Positions 10,806 through 19,206 of a DNA stretch of 64,000 bases are shown in pieces. The position numbers and the translations under genes were made by a program. The DNA is from Bradyrhizobium daqingense (GTDB lineage: Bacteria > Pseudomonadota > Alphaproteobacteria > Rhizobiales > Xanthobacteraceae), in NCBI RefSeq assembly GCF_021044685.1, contig NZ_CP088014.1, positions 62,001 to 126,000 of the forward strand, given 5' to 3'. The notes under the pieces were generated by a model that saw nothing but the letters and a program-made list of their open reading frames with translations, searched no databases and was not told the origin of the DNA. Position 1 is the first letter of the stretch. Every line of letters begins with the position of its first letter.

Positions 10806-12380
10806 ATGGAAAGAACCCCTCTTTTGACTTCGTTTCAGGACTTCGGCCTCGCCGAACCGATCGCACGCGCTCTTCGTGAAGAGAACTACGTCACCCCCAC
10901 CCCGATCCAGGCACAGACCGTCCCGCTCGCACTGACCGGCCGCGACGTCGTCGGCATCGCCCAGACCGGCACCGGCAAGACCGCATCCTTCGCGCTGCCG
11001 ATCCTGCATCGCCTGCTCGAGAACCGCATCAAGCCGCAGCCCAAGACCGCCCGCGTCCTGGTGCTGTCGCCGACCCGCGAACTGTCCGGCCAGATCCTGG
11101 ACAGCTTCAACGCCTATGGCCGCCACATCCGCCTGTCGTCGACGCTCGCGATCGGCGGCGTGCCGATGGGCCGCCAGGTCCGCTCGCTGATGCAAGGCGT
11201 CGAGGTTCTGGTCGCCACGCCCGGCCGGCTGCTCGACCTCGTGCAGAGCAACGGCTTGAAGCTGTCCAGCGTCGAGTTCCTCGTGCTCGACGAGGCGGAC
11301 CGCATGCTTGACATGGGCTTCATCAACGACATCCGCAAAATCGTCGCCAAGCTGCCGATCAAGCGGCAGACGCTGTTCTTCTCGGCCACCATGCCGAAGG
11401 ACATCGCCGAGCTCGCCGATGCCATGCTGCGTGACCCCGCCCGTGTCGCGGTGACCCCGGTCTCCTCGACCGCCGAGCGGATCAACCAGCGCATCATCCA
11501 GGTCGACTTCTCCGCCAAGCCGTCCTTCCTCGCCAGGCTGCTGAAGGAAGAACCGGTCAACCGGGCTCTGGTCTTCACCCGTACCAAGCACGGCGCCGAC
11601 AAGGTCGTGAAGACGCTCGAGAAGGCGGGCATCCCCGCCAGCGCCATCCACGGCAACAAGTCGCAAAACCATCGCGAACGCACGCTGGGCCTGTTCCGGT
11701 CGGGCGAGATCCGCACCCTGGTCGCCACTGACATCGCCGCCCGCGGTATCGATGTCGATGGCATCACCCACGTCATCAATTTCGACCTGCCCAACGTGCC
11801 CGAGACCTATGTCCACCGCATCGGTCGCACTGCGCGTGCGGGCGCCGACGGCACCGCGATCTCGCTGGTCGCCGGCGGTGAGGAGCTCAGCTATCTCCGC
11901 GACATCGAGCGGCTGATCAAGGTGGCGCTGCCACGCGAGGATCTCCGCACCGATGCCGGCCGCCGCGACGCGGGCCCTCCCCCGGCCCAGCAGCGACAGG
12001 GCCGGCCGGGCGGCCGTCCAGGCCAGCGTCCGCAGGGTGCACGCCATGGTGACGGCAGGCGTACCGACGAAAGGCATGCCGACGGACGCCGCCATGGCGC
12101 CGGCAAGGGCGACGGACGGCATATGGACGGAAGGCACGGCGAAGGCCGCCATGCCGAGGGCAGACCTGTTGATGGCAGGCCCAACGAAGGCCACAGGGCC
12201 GCGAAGGGGGCTCGCCGTCGTCACGGTTCCGGTGGTAAGGTGAATTCCTCACCAACCGATCGGTCGGAACAGCGTCCCGCGCATAGCGCCGGCAAGCCTG
12301 ATGGAATACAAGGCGTTGCCTTTTTGCGTCGCGAGAGTCGTCCCAACGGCCGACCGAACCGCAACCCTCATTCGCACTAG
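10806..12380 (+). CDS. DEAD-box ATP-dependent RNA helicase (RhlE-like)
   Basis: A 524-residue helicase: Q motif (F13 to Q35), Walker A AQTGTGKT (52-59), PTRELS (89-94), DEAD (162-165), SAT (193-195), and HRIGRTAR (337-344) in the second RecA domain. After about residue 385 comes a low-complexity tail rich in Gly, Arg, His and Asp, with near-repeats of the type [17 protein letters not shown]; such tails bind RNA. RhlE/DeaD-type enzymes unwind RNA during ribosome assembly and cold adaptation. The next genes encode an IF-1 paralogue and a cold-shock protein, which supports a translation/cold role. Confidence 0.93.
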   Translation: MERTPLLTSFQDFGLAEPIARALREENYVTPTPIQAQTVPLALTGRDVVGIAQTGTGKTASFALPILHRLLENRIKPQPKTARVLVLSPTRELSGQILDSFNAYGRHIRLSSTLAIGGVPMGRQVRSLMQGVEVLVATPGRLLDLVQSNGLKLSSVEFLVLDEADRMLDMGFINDIRKIVAKLPIKRQTLFFSATMPKDIAELADAMLRDPARVAVTPVSSTAERINQRIIQVDFSAKPSFLARLLKEEPVNRALVFTRTKHGADKVVKTLEKAGIPASAIHGNKSQNHRERTLGLFRSGEIRTLVATDIAARGIDVDGITHVINFDLPNVPETYVHRIGRTARAGADGTAISLVAGGEELSYLRDIERLIKVALPREDLRTDAGRRDAGPPPAQQRQGRPGGRPGQRPQGARHGDGRRTDERHADGRRHGAGKGDGRHMDGRHGEGRHAEGRPVDGRPNEGHRAAKGARRRHGSGGKVNSSPTDRSEQRPAHSAGKPDGIQGVAFLRRESRPNGRPNRNPHSH

Positions 12381-12405
12381 CCGTCCACGACCTGGAGACA
12401 ACCAC

Positions 12406-12696
12406 ATGGCTAAGGAAGAGCTGATCCAGTTCGAAGGACTGGTCACCGAAATCCTCCCCGACGCCCGCTACCGCGTGCAGCTCGACGCCGGACACGAGAT
12501 CGTTGCCTACACCGCCGGCAAGATGAAGAAGAATCGCATCAAGACACTCGCGGGCGACCGCGTGACGGTGGAGATGTCGCCCTATGACCTTGAGAAGGGC
12601 CGGCTGATTTTCCGTCACAAGGACGAACGTCCGGCGACGGCCGGCGGTCCGCCGCGAGGTGGCCCGCAGCGCGGCGGCCAGTTCCGCCGCCGCTGA
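12406..12696 (+). CDS. infA: Translation initiation factor IF-1 paralogue with RG-rich tail
   Basis: A 96-residue protein whose first 72 residues are a complete IF-1 S1/OB fold ([54 protein letters not shown]), followed by a Gly/Arg tail ([17 protein letters not shown]). The frame is open upstream, but the ATG at 12406 starts the conserved fold and follows a GGAG motif. The tail is absent from canonical 72-residue IF-1, so this is probably a second copy in the genome; that cannot be checked here. It lies 25 bases after the helicase. Confidence 0.9.
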   Translation: MAKEELIQFEGLVTEILPDARYRVQLDAGHEIVAYTAGKMKKNRIKTLAGDRVTVEMSPYDLEKGRLIFRHKDERPATAGGPPRGGPQRGGQFRRR

Positions 12697-12943
12697 TCGC
12701 CTCTCGACGCGCAAGGGCATGCTGATCCGCCGTGGACATCACGGCGGATCAAAAAATTGTGCATGTCCGGATTGTCTGTAGGCCTTAATTCCGATAAAAT
12801 GAATTAATCGATTTTCGGCCGGACGACATTAGCATCCACCGGTACAGCCGGTTTAGACACGCTGACGACCCTTCCAAAAATTCGATCTAACCTGCCTGCG
12901 CAAGCGGGCTTTTACATTGTGTATCCGAGAAGGGACTACCCCC
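12697..12943 (+). promoter_or_regulatory. Promoter and long leader of the cold-shock gene
   Basis: This 247-base gap holds no ORF I can support. Its first part has an AT-rich patch (12755-12815) likely to contain a promoter, and a downstream leader of about 100 bases with a CTGCGCAAGCGGG-type short hairpin before the GAGAAGGGA ribosome-binding site. Long leaders are usual for cspA-type mRNAs. No thermosensor fold was demonstrated. Confidence 0.35.
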
Positions 12944-13156
12944 GTGAGCATGGGAACTGTGAAGTGGTTTAACTCGACCAAGGGCTTTGGCTTCATCCAG
13001 CCCGACGATGGCGGCAAGGACGTGTTCGTTCACATCAGCGCCGTCGAGCGCGCCGGCCTCGGCACGCTGCAGGAAGGCCAGAAGGTCTCCTACGAGATCG
13101 TGGCCGACCGCCGCTCCGGCAAGTCGGCAGCGGACAACCTCCGCGCCGCCGGTTGA
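12944..13156 (+). CDS. Cold-shock domain protein (CspA family)
   Basis: A 70-residue single-domain OB-fold nucleic acid chaperone containing RNP1 ([10 protein letters not shown]) and RNP2 (DVFVHISAV), beginning [V/M][13 protein letters not shown]. The GTG at 12944 was chosen because GAGAAGGGA lies about 7 bases upstream; ATG 12950 is an alternative two codons later. Full family length. A strong terminator follows at 13199-13229. Confidence 0.95.
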   Translation: MSMGTVKWFNSTKGFGFIQPDDGGKDVFVHISAVERAGLGTLQEGQKVSYEIVADRRSGKSAADNLRAAG

Positions 13157-13198
13157 GCCCGCCGGGCCTTGGATCGGCTCAGGCGAGTCAAAGAATCA

Positions 13199-13229
13199 AA
13201 AAAGGCCGTGCACGACGTACGGCCTTTTT
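13199..13229 (+). terminator. Rho-independent terminator after the cold-shock gene
   Basis: A stem AAAAAGGCCGT / ACGGCCTTTTT, with loop GCACGACGT, is followed by a T-rich end. The symmetrical A and T tracts would also let it act on the opposite strand, where the next gene (13268-13765, minus) converges. Confidence 0.85.
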
Positions 13230-13267
13230 CATGTCCCTGACTACCGAGCGATGAGGATACGCCGGGT

Positions 13268-13765
13268 TTAGTTGGTCTTGGCGCCCGCGCCGGCGGTACC
13301 GCTGGCATTGTTGCTCAGCGAACCCGCCTGGCTCATCGTGTTGTTGAAATAGGTGTCGCTGTCGCCGAGCGTCACGCGACGCTGACAAAGCGGCATGCAG
13401 CTGTAGGACTCGCGCTCTATCCCGCGATAGACGGTGACGAGCCGATCGCTCGGACCTTCGACCTGGATCTGGCGGTCGACCAGGATCTCGCCGCCCCGGT
13501 CGAGCGCGATGAAATTGGTGGCACCATAGCCCTTACCGGTCACGACGATCATGCCGCCGGGCTGGAGCGTGACGTCGGCGATCAGCGGATTGCCGACGAC
13601 GATGGTCGCGACCTTGCCAGGGAGACGGACCAGCTTGGCCTGGTCGACATTGACGGCAATGGTATCGGCGGTGGGCTCGGCAAGCCCGGCACCAGGCGAT
13701 GCCAGCCCCGCAGCCGCAACCAGAAGGCAGACGCGCGCCTGACGGCGCAGCAACTCTTTACGCAT
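13268..13765 (-). CDS. Secreted protein with secretin/pilus N-terminal domain (T2SS-T3SS_pil_N type)
   Basis: A 165-residue exported protein: signal peptide (residues 1-29, ending in a GLAEP-like cleavage area), then VNVDQAKLVRLPGKVATIVVGNPLIADVTLQPGGMIVVTGKGYGATNFIALDRGGEIL. This matches the N-domain that starts CpaC-type secretins, including the one at 16962. It has no secretin beta-domain. A Cys pair (YSCMPLCQRR) could form a disulfide. The start at 13765 is preferred to the ATG two codons earlier because the GGGGG ribosome-binding site would be only 1 base from the first. A role at the Tad pilus pore is inferred from neighbourhood. Confidence 0.8.
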   Translation of the reverse strand: MRKELLRRQARVCLLVAAAGLASPGAGLAEPTADTIAVNVDQAKLVRLPGKVATIVVGNPLIADVTLQPGGMIVVTGKGYGATNFIALDRGGEILVDRQIQVEGPSDRLVTVYRGIERESYSCMPLCQRRVTLGDSDTYFNNTMSQAGSLSNNASGTAGAGAKTN

Positions 13766-13924
13766 ACACATACCCCCGGGACGTCACAAACCGGCAGAAA
13801 CGATCAGATCACAGCGGAGCCGGTGCCCGATCCGGCTAACCTGCCTTTAATTCATGAACACTCCGCAAACTCGCCGATGATTGTTTGAAGGGACCGGCGC
13901 CTTCGTGGCGCTCGCAGCCGCGCC

Positions 13925-14752
13925 CTAGCGGCGGAACGGAAAAGCGAGCTGGCCGCCGAACTCCTTCGGCATGGTCGCTTCGTCCTTGCCGTAATCCTGC
14001 GGCAGCCGGCCCTGCGGCATACGGAAGGTGCCGAACAGCACGTCCCAGATCGGGAATGTCCCGGCAAAATTGGTGTTGCCCCCCTCCTCGATCGAGGTGT
14101 GGTGCCAACGATGGAACACCGGCGTCGCCAGCAAATATCTGAACGGTCCGAAGGTCCAGTTCAGATTGGCGTGTACGAAGGCCGAATGGAAGGTGGTGAA
14201 CGGGCCAAGCCAGATCATGACGTTCGGCGAGATACCGGCCATCAGCAGCACTACGTCGACGCCGATCGTCCCGAGCACGAGATTGACGGGATGGAAGCGT
14301 GCCGCGGAGATCCAGCCGATCTCCTCGGAGGAGTGATGAATCGCGTGGTACTTCCAGAAACCGCCATCATGGAAAAGCCGGTGCAGCCAGTACAGCATGA
14401 AATCGGACAGCACCAGGAACAGCACCGCCTGCGCCCACAGCGGCAGCTGCGCCAGCGGGCCATGGCCGTTGTCGTAGAAGGCGATGAGCTCGTCGGCATC
14501 GTGGATGTTGAAGACGACGCCGGCGCCGACGATCAGCAGCCCGATCCGCATGGTGCGGGCAAACACGGGTACGAAGAACCAATAGCAGATGTCGGTGAGG
14601 ATCTCGCGCTTGCGCCACCACGGCGCGCCGGGATTGCAGGCCCAGAAATGCTCCAGCACGGTGAAGACCGCCGCGAGCACCAGCGTGACGGGAAGCATCT
14701 TCTGGATGGTCTCGCCGAGCATCAGGGCGACTTGCATGGGCAGGCTCGACAT
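13925..14752 (-). CDS. Sterol desaturase / fatty acid hydroxylase superfamily membrane protein
   Basis: A 275-residue di-iron membrane enzyme with four to five hydrophobic segments and the three histidine boxes HRLFH (124-128), HAIHH (136-140) and HRWHH (214-218). Members hydroxylate or desaturate lipids, including sterols, carotenoids and fatty acids. The substrate is not evident. It lies upstream of, and divergent from, the flp pilin gene, with no functional link visible. Confidence 0.88.
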   Translation of the reverse strand: MSSLPMQVALMLGETIQKMLPVTLVLAAVFTVLEHFWACNPGAPWWRKREILTDICYWFFVPVFARTMRIGLLIVGAGVVFNIHDADELIAFYDNGHGPLAQLPLWAQAVLFLVLSDFMLYWLHRLFHDGGFWKYHAIHHSSEEIGWISAARFHPVNLVLGTIGVDVVLLMAGISPNVMIWLGPFTTFHSAFVHANLNWTFGPFRYLLATPVFHRWHHTSIEEGGNTNFAGTFPIWDVLFGTFRMPQGRLPQDYGKDEATMPKEFGGQLAFPFRR

Positions 14753-14871
14753 CGTCGCCTCACTTCGGAATTGCTGTTCAGCCTAGACCTACTCCGCGAA
14801 ATTTAAGGGAGGGTGAAGCCCGCGGCGCGCGTGCGCTGCATTCGGCACGGGACCGAATTTCAACTCCGCCC

Positions 14872-14886
14872 TTAAGGCGAAATTCA
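14872..14886 (+). promoter_or_regulatory. CtrA-like site upstream of the pilin gene
   Basis: TTAA-N7-TTCA lies 135 bases before the pilin ATG, one base off the CtrA consensus TTAA-N7-TTAA. CtrA controls pilA in Caulobacter. This is inference from one imperfect match in a 268-base gap (14753-15020) that holds no other supported gene. Confidence 0.3.
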
Positions 14887-15020
14887 CTCTGGCCAAAAGC
14901 ATCGCGCAAGGCGCGGGTTTGCGCGATCGAATTAACTCTACCGAAAGAGCTCGGCTCACATGTTCGTCGCGTCAAAGACACCGCCGAACGAGGCGATCCC
15001 AACCAGACGGAGTTTTGTTC

Positions 15021-15185
15021 ATGAAGAACCTGATTGCGCGTTTCGCCAAGGATGAATCCGGCGCCACCGCCATCGAATACGGTCTGATCGCCGCCGGCAT
15101 CGCGCTGGCCATCATCACCGTGGTCAACAACCTCGGCAGCACGATGAACACCAAGTTCGGCTCGATCAGCTCCTCGCTGAAGTAA
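15021..15185 (+). CDS. pilA: Flp/PilA-type pilin
   Basis: A 54-residue Flp pilin precursor with MKNLIARFAKDESGATAIEYGLIAAGIALAIITVVNNLGSTMN. The prepilin cleavage site falls at the G-A before TAIEYGLI, with the conserved Glu-Tyr pair followed by a hydrophobic helix. A GGAG box lies 9 bases before the ATG. This is the major subunit of the Tad pilus built by the cpa/tad genes downstream. A terminator follows immediately, so the pilin can be made in excess over the assembly genes. Confidence 0.96.
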   Translation: MKNLIARFAKDESGATAIEYGLIAAGIALAIITVVNNLGSTMNTKFGSISSSLK

Positions 15186-15206
15186 GCGACCGACGAGCGA
15201 CTGCAA

Positions 15207-15232
15207 AAGCCCCGGACCTCCGGGGCCTTTGT
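15207..15232 (+). terminator. Terminator after the pilin gene
   Basis: A GC-rich stem AGCCCCGG / CCGGGGCCT with a 3-4 base loop is followed by TTTGTTTT, 20 bases after the pilin stop. Confidence 0.85.
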
Positions 15233-15255
15233 TTTCCTGAAGACGGCGAGTTCCA

Positions 15256-15402
15256 GTGGCGTTGCGCGAGTACAGAACCAGGGCCGCGGTCGCGGCGAAC
15301 GAGGCCGAGGCGGCGCATGCCGGCTCGCCGGCCTATTGGGTCTGCCTTGCGCTGCTGCTTGCGACGGCCGTGCTCGCCGTGCGCATTGCCAGCCTCTGGT
15401 GA
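15256..15402 (+). CDS. Small single-pass membrane protein (hypothetical)
   Basis: A 48-codon frame starts at GTG 15256: a charged Arg/Ala-rich N-terminus (REYRTRAAVAANEAEAA), then one hydrophobic segment (YWVCLALLLATAVLAVRIASLW) that ends at the stop. It fills the gap between pilin terminator and cpaA and has the topology of a small inner-membrane peptide. The ribosome-binding site (GGCGAG) is weak and I recognise no family. It may be a small Tad-associated protein or chance coding. Confidence 0.4.
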   Translation: MALREYRTRAAVAANEAEAAHAGSPAYWVCLALLLATAVLAVRIASLW

Positions 15403-15514
15403 GCACGTTTTCGCCGGAGCCGCTGCCCGGCTGCCGTTGTCGGTTTGTTTAGCACTGCGGGCTAGCATGCCCGGCGCCAGCTTCCGCGAACAACCAGGCC
15501 CCAAGACGCAGCCC

Positions 15515-16039
15515 ATGATCCTCGACCTTGCGCGCCTTATGCTCTTCCCGGCCCTCATGGCCTTCGCCGCGGCGAGCGATCTCTTCACGATGACCATCTC
15601 GAACCGCGTGTCGCTGGTCCTGGTCGCAGGCTTCTTCGCCCTCGCTCTCGCCGGCGGCATGGCACCCTACGAGGTGCTGAGCCATGTCGGCGCCGGCGCA
15701 CTCGTGCTGGTCGTGGCCTTCGGCTGCTTTGCGATGGGCTGGGTCGGCGGCGGCGATGCCAAGGTCGCAGCCTCCGTCGCGCTCTGGTTCGGCTTTGCCC
15801 ACCTGATGAACTTCCTGCTCTACGCCTCGCTGTTCGGTGGGGCGCTGACGCTGCTCCTGCTCCAGTTCCGGCAATGGCCGCTGCCCTACGGGCTGGCCGG
15901 CCAAGCCTGGCTCGCACGGCTGCACGCCAAGGAGAGCGGCATTCCCTACGGCATCGCGCTCGCGCTGAGCGCGTTGATGGTCTATCCGGAGACCGAATGG
16001 GTGAAGGCGATCGACCTCGCTCACCTTGCACTGCGCTGA
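15515..16039 (+). CDS. cpaA: Prepilin peptidase CpaA/TadV
   Basis: A 174-residue A24-family aspartic peptidase that cleaves the Flp leader at the inner membrane. The catalytic Asp pair is in AASDLFTMTISNR (near residue 23) and GWVGGGDAK (near residue 77, the GxGD-type motif). It has five to six hydrophobic segments. The frame is open further upstream, but the protein fold begins at ATG 15515 (MILDLARLMLF). Confidence 0.93.
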   Translation: MILDLARLMLFPALMAFAAASDLFTMTISNRVSLVLVAGFFALALAGGMAPYEVLSHVGAGALVLVVAFGCFAMGWVGGGDAKVAASVALWFGFAHLMNFLLYASLFGGALTLLLLQFRQWPLPYGLAGQAWLARLHAKESGIPYGIALALSALMVYPETEWVKAIDLAHLALR

Positions 16040-16049
16040 ACGCACTGGG

Positions 16050-16064
16050 GTAACCCTGCGTTAA
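16050..16064 (+). promoter_or_regulatory. CtrA-like site upstream of cpaB
   Basis: GTAA-N7-TTAA lies about 104 bases before the cpaB start, one mismatch from the CtrA consensus. A further TTAACCAT-type half site is at 16085-16092. The gap has room for a separate promoter for the cpaB-tadC genes. Confidence 0.25.
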
Positions 16065-16167
16065 GGCGATTTAGATACGCCTCATTAACCATGCTTTGAC
16101 GAATAGCTGGTCAACTGCCGATTACGGCGGCGGCAGCGTCGCGGCGTCTTGTTGGAAAGTGAAGCGT

Positions 16168-16965
16168 ATGAATAGGGCACGCATTGTCGTCCTGACGGTC
16201 GCCATCTGCGCCGGCGGCGTCGCCGCGTACCTGGCGAGCGGCTCGGACAATTCTGCGCCGCCTCCAGCTCCGGTTGCGCAGCTCCCGACCGTCGACGTCC
16301 TCGTCGCCAAGAACGACATCGGTCTCGGCCAGACGGTCAAGCCGGAAGACGTGCAATGGCAGACCTGGCCGGCCGCGACCGCCAGCGCCGCCTTCATCCG
16401 CCGCAATGAGCGTCCCGAGGGCGCGACCCAGGTGGCTGGCTCGATCGCGCGCGCTCCCTTCATTCAGGGCGAGCCGATCCGCGACCAGAAGCTGGTCAAG
16501 GCAGAGAACTCCGGCTTCATGGCCGCAATCCTGCCGAGCGGCATGCGGGCGATCTCGACCGAAATCTCGCCGGAGACCGGCGCGGGCGGCTTCATCCTGC
16601 CCAACGACCGCGTCGATGTGATCCTCACGCGCCGCCTCAAGAATCCCGACCAGAGCAACGGCGCCCCCGACATCATCACCTCCGAGATCATCCTGGCTAA
16701 CATCCGTGTCCTCGCCATCGACCAGGCGCCGAAGGAGAAGGATGGCCAGAACACGGTGGTCGGCAAGACCGTGACCTTGGAACTCAATGCCGCGCAGACC
16801 CAGGCGCTTTCGTCGGCCCGCCAGGCCGGGACGCTGTCGCTGGCGCTGCGCAGCATAGCCGACGTCAAGGTGAGCGAGATCACGCTCGATGACTCCGCGC
16901 AGAAGCGCGACGGCGTTTCGATCATCCGCTACGGCATTCCGAGTCAGACGGCAAAAGCACGATGA
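16168..16965 (+). CDS. cpaB: Flp pilus assembly protein CpaB (RcpC)
   Basis: A 265-residue periplasmic, membrane-anchored SAF-domain protein: N-terminal transmembrane helix (ARIVVLTVAICAGGVAAYLA), the SAF segment VDVLVAKNDIGLGQTVKPEDVQWQTWP, and later GGFILPNDRVDVILTRR. It stabilises the secretin channel. ATG 16168 is chosen because it immediately precedes the helix. Its stop overlaps the cpaC start (ATGA). Confidence 0.94.
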   Translation: MNRARIVVLTVAICAGGVAAYLASGSDNSAPPPAPVAQLPTVDVLVAKNDIGLGQTVKPEDVQWQTWPAATASAAFIRRNERPEGATQVAGSIARAPFIQGEPIRDQKLVKAENSGFMAAILPSGMRAISTEISPETGAGGFILPNDRVDVILTRRLKNPDQSNGAPDIITSEIILANIRVLAIDQAPKEKDGQNTVVGKTVTLELNAAQTQALSSARQAGTLSLALRSIADVKVSEITLDDSAQKRDGVSIIRYGIPSQTAKAR

Positions 16966-18452
16966 AGACAGTCGATATCAAGCACAGGGCGAACGCGGTG
17001 ACGATGCGAACCTCGGTGGTTCGCGCTCTGTCGTTTTCGGCCGCTCTTGCGCTGGCGCTCAACCCGGTGCTGACTCCCGTGGTCGCTGCCGACTACCGCC
17101 CGGTCGCCCCGGTCGCGGCCGACGGCCAGATCAACGCGCGCTTTCTCTCGCTCGGCGTCGGCAAGTCCGTCGTGATCGATCTGCCGCGGGATATCAAGGA
17201 CGTGCTGGTTGCGGATCCCAAGATCGCCAATGCGGTGGTCCGCTCGGCGCAGCGCGCCTACATCATCGGCGCGACCGTCGGCCAGACCAACATCGTGTTC
17301 TTCGATTCCGCCGGCCAGCAGATTGCGGCCTATGACATCGCGGTCAAGCGCGACCTCAACGGCGTGAGGGCCGCGCTGAAGCAGATCCTGCCCAACTCCG
17401 ACATCCAGATCGACGGCCTCGGCGACGGCGTCGTCCTGAGCGGCACGGCGGCGAACCCGCTGGAGGCGCAGCAGGCGAACGACCTCGCCGCGCGACTGGC
17501 CGGTGGCCCCGACAAGGTGGTGAACTCGATCGTGGTCCGCGGCCGCGACCAGGTCATGCTGAAGGTGACCGTCGCCGAAGTCCAGCGCAACATCGTCAAG
17601 CAGCTCGGCATCGACCTCTCCGCGAATCTGAACTACGGCACCTCGGTGGTGAGCTTCACCAACTCCAATCCGTTCACGGCCCTCGGCCGCAATCTCGTCG
17701 ACGGCAACAACCTGACCACCAAGTTCGGCGCGACGCCGAGCGTGCAGGCCACCTTGCGCGCGATGGAGACTGCGGGCGTGATCCGGACGCTGGCCGAGCC
17801 GAACCTGACCGCGATCTCCGGGGAGTCCGCGACCTTCATCGCCGGCGGCGAATTCCCGGTGCCGGCGGGCTATGCGTGCGATCCCGTCACGCATGTCTGT
17901 ACCACCCAGATCAGCTTCAAGAAGTTCGGCATCTCGCTCAACTTCACGCCGATCGTTCTGAGCGAAGGCAAGATCAGCCTGCGCGTGATGACGGAAGTCT
18001 CGGAGCTGTCGAACGAGAATTCGATCACGCTGTCCCAGGCCGTGAGCGCGAATTCGGTGAACTCGTTGACGGTGCCCTCGATCAGGACCCGCCGCGCCGA
18101 GACGTCCCTGGAAATTCCTTCGGGCGGCGCGATGGCGATGGCCGGCCTGATCCAGCAGCAGACCAAGCAGGCCGTCAGTGGATTGCCGGGGTTGATGCAG
18201 CTCCCGATCCTCGGCACGCTGTTCCGTAGTCGCGACTTCGTCAACAACGCGACCGAGCTGGTCGTGATCGTGACGCCCTATGTCGTTCGCGCGGTCGCAC
18301 AAAAGGATCTGTCGCGCCCGGATGACGGCTTCTCCGCGCCTGCAGATCCGCAGGCCCAACTGATCGGCAACATCAACCGCATCTACGGTGTGCCGAACCG
18401 GACCGAACCGGCCAGAAACTACCGCGGCACCTACGGCTTCATCACCGACTGA
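16962..18452 (+). CDS. cpaC: Tad pilus outer-membrane secretin CpaC (RcpA)
   Basis: A 496-residue secretin. A signal sequence is followed by an N-domain (INARFLSLGVGKSVVIDLPRDIKDVLVADPKIANAVV), a BON-like segment (DIQIDGLGDGVVLSGTAANP) and the secretin beta-domain ending VPSIRTRRAETSLEIPSGGAMAMAGLIQQ...LPGLMQLPILGTLFRSRDF. It forms the pilus exit pore. It is translationally coupled to cpaB by a 4-base overlap. Confidence 0.96.
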   Translation: MKTVDIKHRANAVTMRTSVVRALSFSAALALALNPVLTPVVAADYRPVAPVAADGQINARFLSLGVGKSVVIDLPRDIKDVLVADPKIANAVVRSAQRAYIIGATVGQTNIVFFDSAGQQIAAYDIAVKRDLNGVRAALKQILPNSDIQIDGLGDGVVLSGTAANPLEAQQANDLAARLAGGPDKVVNSIVVRGRDQVMLKVTVAEVQRNIVKQLGIDLSANLNYGTSVVSFTNSNPFTALGRNLVDGNNLTTKFGATPSVQATLRAMETAGVIRTLAEPNLTAISGESATFIAGGEFPVPAGYACDPVTHVCTTQISFKKFGISLNFTPIVLSEGKISLRVMTEVSELSNENSITLSQAVSANSVNSLTVPSIRTRRAETSLEIPSGGAMAMAGLIQQQTKQAVSGLPGLMQLPILGTLFRSRDFVNNATELVVIVTPYVVRAVAQKDLSRPDDGFSAPADPQAQLIGNINRIYGVPNRTEPARNYRGTYGFITD

Positions 18453-18471
18453 GGCGAACGGGGACTTCACG

Positions 18472-19206
18472 ATGAACACAAGACCACCCCAGCTTCGCAA
18501 GCGCGCCCTATGCCTCGGTGGCGCGCTCGTCGGCATGGCGCTCGCCCTCGGCGGCTGCCAGCACGACGAAGCGCTCACCGCCTCCATTCCGGACGACTAC
18601 AAACAGCGCCATCCGATCGCGGTCGAAGAGCAGAACCGCTCGATCGTCGTTTTCGTCGGCCATGCGCGCGGGGGCCTCACCGCCGCCCAACGCGCCGACG
18701 TGATGGGAGTCGCGTCAGCCTGGCTGCACGAGGGGACCGGCGCCATCCGTATCGACGTGCCGTCCGGCACGCCGAATGCGCGTCCGGTGGCGGACACCAT
18801 GCGTGAAATCCAGGCGATGCTTGCGGCAGCAGGCGTTCCGCCGCGGGGCATCGTCGCTCGTCCCTATCAGCCGGAAGACAAGCGCTTCCTGCCGCCGATT
18901 CGACTCACTTACTCCAAGATCGCCGCGGTCGCGGGTCCCTGCGGCCTGTGGCCGGAGGACATCGGTCCCTCGATGAAGAACAAGCGTTGGTTCGAGAACA
19001 AGGACTATTACAATTACGGCTGTGCCTATCAGCGGAATCTCGCTGCGATGGTCGCCAATCCTTCGGATCTCGAGCAGCCGAGGCCTGAAACGCCATCCTA
19101 CACGGCGCGCCGCACCATGTCCTTCGAGAAATACCGCAAGGGCACGACCACGGCGACCACTTATCCCGAAGCCGACAAGGCCAAACTCAGCGACACCGGC
19201 AAATGA
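18472..19206 (+). CDS. cpaD: Pilus assembly lipoprotein CpaD
   Basis: A 244-residue lipoprotein: lipobox LALGGCQHD near residue 28, then YKQRHPIAVEEQNRSIVVFVG and GPCGLWPEDIGPS, with NYGCAYQRNLAAMVANPSDLEQPR near the end; these are CpaD/RcpB family features. It assists secretin assembly at the outer membrane. ATG 18472 lies at the start of the signal peptide. It overlaps cpaE by 4 bases. Confidence 0.94.
   Translation: MNTRPPQLRKRALCLGGALVGMALALGGCQHDEALTASIPDDYKQRHPIAVEEQNRSIVVFVGHARGGLTAAQRADVMGVASAWLHEGTGAIRIDVPSGTPNARPVADTMREIQAMLAAAGVPPRGIVARPYQPEDKRFLPPIRLTYSKIAAVAGPCGLWPEDIGPSMKNKRWFENKDYYNYGCAYQRNLAAMVANPSDLEQPRPETPSYTARRTMSFEKYRKGTTTATTYPEADKAKLSDTGK

Noticed and set aside
10680..12224. 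514-codon minus-strand frame opposite the RNA helicase
   Set aside because: No recognisable domain, biased Asp/Arg/Gly composition, and full helicase motifs on the plus strand.
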